From Acidimicrobiaceae bacterium (GTDB taxonomy: Bacteria > Actinomycetota > Acidimicrobiia > Acidimicrobiales > Bog-793), in the NCBI GenBank assembly GCA_025463965.1, contig JAODBN010000114.1, forward strand, positions 1 to 7,375: a DNA stretch of 7,375 nucleotides, written 5' to 3'. The notes under the pieces were generated by a model. It was not told the origin of the DNA. It ran no database searches and was given only the letters and a program-made list of their open reading frames with translations. Shown piece by piece: positions 7,194-7,375 of this stretch (within the stretch, counting starts at the first letter, position 1; each line of letters opens with the position of its first letter). The translations under genes were made by a program, and so were the position numbers.

Positions 7194-7375
7194 TCAGTGG
7201 TCTCGGCGGAAGCGCCCGGCCGAGCGAAGCCGCCGACTGAGGCCCGCAAGGTCCGCCCCCCGAGGGCGCGACGCCTCCGAGCCCGATCCGTATGCCTGGC
7301 GTGCGCTCCGCTCGAAGAGCAGGACGGCCCCCAACATGACCACGAAGCCGAAGGTCCCGAGCAACAGCGACGAGC
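7194..7375 (-). CDS. C-terminal part of a small membrane protein (runs off the right edge)
   Basis: The minus-strand frame entering from the right edge is open for 59 codons to TGA at 7194-7196. It begins SSLLLGTFGFVVMLGAVLLF, a convincing membrane helix, then ERSARQAYGSGSE and an Arg-rich cytoplasmic-type tail ending RFRRDH. The start lies outside the window. The two competing frames give Arg/Pro/Gly-rich text without protein character, which supports this one. It may head the same row as the 90-aa protein, 56 bases further on. No family recognised. Confidence 0.5.
   Translation of the reverse strand, partial: SSLLLGTFGFVVMLGAVLLFERSARQAYGSGSEASRPRGADLAGLSRRLRSAGRFRRDH

Noticed and set aside
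6344..7249. 301-codon minus-strand open frame overlapping HNH and the 90-aa gene
   Set aside because: Composition is Arg/Pro-rich, and the HNH and PFLPVPD motifs lie in other frames.

Overview
The window is GC-rich DNA (roughly 70% GC by eye) with GTG and TTG starts, strong Shine-Dalgarno sequences and tightly packed genes. The gene content (DHA2 exporter with MarR regulator, membrane-anchored Ser/Thr kinase with a Thr/Pro-rich stalk, DUF2231-Rieske fusion, and an LplA-like, HNH and small 'PFLPVPD' gene set) fits a chromosomal segment of an Actinomycetota bacterium. A less-studied lineage such as Acidimicrobiia is possible, but the genus cannot be set from the sequence alone. I see no tRNA, rRNA, CRISPR array, insertion sequence or phage gene.

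Layout, left to right. (1) 1-345: an 87-bp exact direct repeat (1-87 and 259-345) flanks the start of a secreted hydrolase-like gene on the minus strand. The repeat carries the tail of the neighbouring exporter gene and makes a chimeric reading frame at the left edge. This is either a real tandem duplication or a contig-end assembly artefact. (2) 301-2309, minus: a two-gene operon of a MarR-type repressor and a 14-helix DHA2 drug exporter, overlapping by ATGA. (3) 2473-3606, minus: a 63-codon ORF of unknown function with a near-perfect ribosome site, followed with no gap by a DUF2231-Rieske [2Fe-2S] membrane protein. (4) 3854-5509, plus: a PknB-type Ser/Thr kinase with one membrane helix, a Thr-rich stalk encoded by a hexanucleotide repeat, a non-PASTA outer module with two internal repeats, and an Asn/Gly/His tail. 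(5) 5618-7375, minus: a gene row read right to left as a partial membrane protein, a conserved 90-aa protein, an HNH nuclease domain protein, and an LplA/LipM-type lipoate or octanoate transferase that overlaps the HNH gene by 49 bases.

Functionally the window mixes efflux with its regulation, a possible redox membrane protein, signalling through a transmembrane kinase, and cofactor (lipoyl) attachment. I found no convincing new defence or mobile system. The most useful second looks are the left-edge repeat, the small ORF before the Rieske gene, the kinase's outer module, and the LipM-like cysteine in the ligase family protein.
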